DNA from: Oscillospiraceae bacterium
GTDB taxonomy: Bacteria > Bacillota > Clostridia > Oscillospirales > Oscillospiraceae
DNA: 64,000 nucleotides
Reading direction: 5' to 3'
NCBI GenBank assembly: GCA_017437095.1
Contig: JAFSBW010000072.1
Span: 32,742 to 96,741 of the forward strand
The notes under the pieces were generated by a model. That model had not been told where the DNA came from, searched no databases, and saw only the letters and a list, made by a program, of their open reading frames with translations. Numbering within the stretch: the stretch's first letter is position 1; each line of letters starts with the position of its first letter. Below are positions 59,498-64,000 of this stretch, in pieces. A program made the position numbers and the translations under genes.

Positions 59498-60688
59498 TCA
59501 GATCAAAGGCTCATCATGGTACTGCACCAGGATCTTTTCTACGCTGGCAACAGCCTTTTCGATCAGCTCTTCCCTATTCAGCTTCCGCTCCGCCCGCAGC
59601 ACCTGGCCCAGGCTGGGCTTGGTCTTGGGGTGGCGGGGGGTAAATACGGTGCAGCAATCCTCATAAGGCAAAATGGAGGTTTCCAGCGTGCCGATTTTCC
59701 GGGCGATGGAGATGATCTCTTCCTTATCCATACCCACCAGAGGCATAAAGATAGGCACATCCACCACAGCGCCGGTAACGGTCATGGCTTCCATGGTCTG
59801 GCTGGCTACCTGGCCCAGGTTTTCGCCGGTGATCAGGGCGCCGCAGCCATCGTCCTTGCCCACGCGCTGGGAGATCTCCATCATAAACCGGCGCATGATC
59901 AGGGTAAAGAATTCTTCCGGGCAGTTATCCCGGATGGCTTCCTGGATCTCGGTAAAGCTTACAATATTTACCGTCATTCTGCCGCAGTACTTGGTAACCA
60001 GCCGCGCCAGCTCCAGCACCTTATTCTTGGCCAGCTCCGAGGTATAGGGGTAAGAGAAGAAATGCACGCATTCGATCTCCATGCCCCGCTTGGCCATCAT
60101 ATAGGCCGCTACCGGGGAGTCGATACCGCCGGAGAGCAGGCACATGGCTCTGCCGCCCACGCCGGTGGGCAGTCCTCCCGCGCCGGGCACTGCCGGGCCG
60201 TGGACATAAGCCGCCAGGTCACGGACCTCTACAAATACAGTGTATTCCGGCTTGTGGACATCTACAGCGCAATCGGGGTAACGCTCAGCCAGACGGCCGC
60301 CGATATCCTGAGAGATCTGGATAGAAGTCATGGGGAAAGCCTTGTCCGAGCGCTTGGATTCCACCTTGAAGCTCTTAGCGCACTCCAGATCCTCCCCCAG
60401 ATATTCCACAACTGCGTCAAAAATGCTGTCCAGGTCCTTTTCGCAGGGCTTGCAGCGGCAGCAGTTTACAATGCCGAAAATGCTGCGGCAGGCCTCCCAT
60501 GCGCCCTCTACATCCGCATTCTCGTCCATGGGCTTTACATACACGGTAGACTGCATGATATACACATCAAATTCGCCGTAGGGCTTCAGGCGGCGGCGCA
60601 CATTCTGGCGCAGGCGGTTTTCAAACTGGCGCTTATTCGAGCCTTTCAGGACGATCTCGCCCAGCTTCAACAAAAATATCTCGTTCAC
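59498..60688 (-). CDS. thiI: tRNA 4-thiouridine synthase ThiI
   Basis: 396 residues: an N-terminal ferredoxin-like/THUMP region, then an adenylation domain with the PP-loop LLSGGIDSPVAAYM near residue 190, and ending without a rhodanese domain, the usual Firmicutes form. The cysteine pair in EDCCTVFTPRHP may act in sulfur transfer. It makes s4U8 in tRNA with sulfur from a cysteine desulfurase. The start is GTG at 60688. No desulfurase gene lies beside it here. It is preceded by the YifB gene. Confidence 0.94.
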   Translation of the reverse strand: MNEIFLLKLGEIVLKGSNKRQFENRLRQNVRRRLKPYGEFDVYIMQSTVYVKPMDENADVEGAWEACRSIFGIVNCCRCKPCEKDLDSIFDAVVEYLGEDLECAKSFKVESKRSDKAFPMTSIQISQDIGGRLAERYPDCAVDVHKPEYTVFVEVRDLAAYVHGPAVPGAGGLPTGVGGRAMCLLSGGIDSPVAAYMMAKRGMEIECVHFFSYPYTSELAKNKVLELARLVTKYCGRMTVNIVSFTEIQEAIRDNCPEEFFTLIMRRFMMEISQRVGKDDGCGALITGENLGQVASQTMEAMTVTGAVVDVPIFMPLVGMDKEEIISIARKIGTLETSILPYEDCCTVFTPRHPKTKPSLGQVLRAERKLNREELIEKAVASVEKILVQYHDEPLI

Positions 60689-60694
60689 AGTAAA

Positions 60695-62221
60695 TTATCC
60701 TCTCAGTTCATTTTCGCCCATGCCTACCATGCGGAATTGCAGGGCTTCGTATAGATGTTCATAGCCGATATTTTCCGCCCCCGCCAGGTCGGCAATGGTC
60801 CTGGCTACCCGGACGATCCGGTCGTAGCTGCGGGCGGTAAGGCCGTAGTGGTCATAAGCCATGCGCATAAGTTTGGCGCAGCCTTCATCCAGCTGGCAGA
60901 AAGCGCGCATCTGCTCCGGGCCCATGCGGCCGTTATACATGCCGTTTTCCCCAAAGCGCTTATTTTGGATCTTGCGGGCGGCATCCACCCGCTGCTTTAC
61001 CGCGCTGGAGGGCTCTTCCTCCCGGCGCTGCTGCAGGGCTTCGTATTTTACCGCAGGCACTTGGATCAGCAGGTCGATTCTGTCCAGCAGCGGCCCGGAA
61101 ACCTTGCTTCGGTAGTTATGCACCGCGTTGGCCGAGCAGCTGCACCGCCCGGAAGGATCGCCATACCAGCCGCATTTGCAGGGGTTCATAGCGCATACCA
61201 GCATGAACTCCGCCGGATAAGTAACCGTAGCGGCCACCCGGGAGATGGTAACCTGGGCATCCTCCAGGGGCTGGCGCATAATGTCCAGGGTATCCCGGCG
61301 AAACTCCGGCAGCTCGTCAAGAAACAGCACACCCTTATGGGCCAGGGATATCTCCCCGGGCCGGGGGTTGGTGCCGCCGCCGGTAAGGCCGGCGTTAGAT
61401 ACGGTATGGTGGGGCGCGCGGAAGGGCCGCTGCTGCACCAAAGGCTCGCTGGGGCTAAGCAGGCCCATAACGGAGTATATCTGGGTAACCTCCAGGCTCT
61501 CCTGCCAGGTCATATCCGGCAAAATGGAGGGCAGGCGCTTGCTGAGCATACTCTTGCCTGAGCCGGGAGGGCCTACAAACAGCACATTATGGCCGCCCGC
61601 CGCCGCGATCTCCAGCGCCCGCTTGGCGGTTTCCTGGCCCAATACATCTTTAAAATCCGGCAGGTTTTCCCTTTTCGCCGCCGGCTCCCAGGGCTTGGCC
61701 GCAAGAATATCCGCCGTGCCGTTGAGAGTTTCGCAAAGCTGGGCAACCGTCTTAACCGGGTAGATCACCGGCCCACGGGCCAAGGTCGCCTCCGGGGCGT
61801 TGTCCTCCGGCACGAACACCTGGGTAATGCCGGCTTCCTTGGCCGCCAGCACCATAGGCAGCACGCCGCTTACCGGCCGCAGCCGCCCGTCCAGGCTCAC
61901 CTCGCCCAAGAAAGCGCAGCCCGGCTTAGGGGCTTTCAGGCTTCCCGTAGCGCAAAGGATGCTGATAAGGATGGGCAGGTCATAATGGGTGCCGCTCTTT
62001 TTCATGCTGGCCGGGGCTAAATTTACCGTAATACGGCTGGCTGGGAACTTTTGGCCGCTGGTCTTTGCCGCAGCTCTTACCCGCTCCCGGGCTTCCTTTA
62101 CCGCGGTATCCGGCAGGCCTACGATATCAAAGCCCGGCAAGCCGTTGGAGATATAGCACTCCGCCGTGACCATGCCGCCGCGGATGCCGTCTACGCCCAT
62201 AGTTGCTACCGAAAAGAACAA
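60695..62221 (-). CDS. YifB/ComM family Mg-chelatase-like ATPase
   Basis: About 508 residues: an N-terminal ChlI-like domain (ISNGLPGFDIVGLPD, RITVNLAPASMKKSG), AAA+ core with Walker A GPPGSGKSMLSKRLP near residue 215, Walker B VLFLDELPEF, and a C-terminal cysteine block (CAMNPCKCGWYGDPSGRCSC) typical of the family. ComM is a branch-migration helicase in natural transformation; clostridial relatives are less studied. The frame begins at 62251, but a TTG at 62221 after GGAGGTGAGG gives the usual length. Confidence 0.9.
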   Translation of the reverse strand: MFFSVATMGVDGIRGGMVTAECYISNGLPGFDIVGLPDTAVKEARERVRAAAKTSGQKFPASRITVNLAPASMKKSGTHYDLPILISILCATGSLKAPKPGCAFLGEVSLDGRLRPVSGVLPMVLAAKEAGITQVFVPEDNAPEATLARGPVIYPVKTVAQLCETLNGTADILAAKPWEPAAKRENLPDFKDVLGQETAKRALEIAAAGGHNVLFVGPPGSGKSMLSKRLPSILPDMTWQESLEVTQIYSVMGLLSPSEPLVQQRPFRAPHHTVSNAGLTGGGTNPRPGEISLAHKGVLFLDELPEFRRDTLDIMRQPLEDAQVTISRVAATVTYPAEFMLVCAMNPCKCGWYGDPSGRCSCSANAVHNYRSKVSGPLLDRIDLLIQVPAVKYEALQQRREEEPSSAVKQRVDAARKIQNKRFGENGMYNGRMGPEQMRAFCQLDEGCAKLMRMAYDHYGLTARSYDRIVRVARTIADLAGAENIGYEHLYEALQFRMVGMGENELRG

Positions 62222-62333
62222 ACCCCTCACCTCCAGGGCAAACTTTATCATATCATACTCTATTTTATCAAAAAACTCAATCCATTTTTCAAAAATATCA
62301 ATTCCGGCATATTTTCCGCGCTTTTTCTCCTAA

Positions 62334-64000
<1,667 letters not shown>

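Overview
The window looks like chromosome of an anaerobic Clostridia species, most likely in the Oscillospirales/Ruminococcaceae range. This is inferred from gene content: pyruvate:ferredoxin oxidoreductase, a flavodiiron protein, WhiA, DUF4317, DUF1385/YqhQ, a tyrosine T-box, OLE RNA with OapA, and GGAGG ribosome sites. Coding DNA is fairly GC rich, while many gaps are full of hairpin-forming repeats. There is no rRNA, CRISPR array, intact prophage or transposase.

Layout. 1-9.8 kb: end of an enoate-reductase-type flavoenzyme with a two-gene aconitase X, then flavodiiron protein, ZIP metal transporter, an acyltransferase pair, a cysteine desulfidase-like enzyme and a cytidylate-kinase-like protein. 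9.8-24.3 kb, leftward housekeeping genes: pgsA-rimO-recX-recA-prmC-yqhQ, a two-component system, dnaE-whiA-murB. 24.7-32.2 kb: a DnaC-like loader with a DUF6291 protein, a small lipoprotein, a PyrF-like pseudoenzyme, an SH3-domain surface protein and a ThrE-type exporter. 32.3-38.4 kb: yajC-tgt-queA (queuosine), dapA, and tyrS behind its T-box. 38.4-45.4 kb: recN-argR-nadK-tlyA-dxs-oapA with a roughly 700-nt OLE RNA gene upstream under its own promoter. 45.4-59.4 kb is accessory: VanZ, an LRR-like protein, a PstS-like protein, tRNA-Ser, a heterodimeric ABC exporter, an array of small-RNA genes, tRNA-Thr, lipoproteins and a LuxR pair. 59.5-64 kb: thiI, a YifB/ComM ATPase and the start of nifJ.

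Three things stand out. (1) 52.69-53.41 kb holds five consecutive small-RNA units of about 70-90 nt. Each has its own promoter with exactly 17 bp between -35 and -10 and its own terminator hairpin; a tRNA-Thr gene with the same promoter design follows. No protein explains this stretch. (2) Downstream of both tRNA-Ser and tRNA-Thr lie related hairpin elements of about 100-120 bp sharing a 12-base core and bracketed by inverted copies of that tRNA's own T-arm; parts of the tRNA end and terminator are duplicated. (3) The OLE RNA/OapA module is present beside dxs, as in other Firmicutes.

Several gaps also carry arrays of tiny hairpins separated by a word constant within each array (AATTCATG, ATATCGA or ACATCATT), and six gaps carry a longer stem built from GAGATTGAA-like words. 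Identifications rest on motifs, length, synteny and remembered family features; no searches were run.
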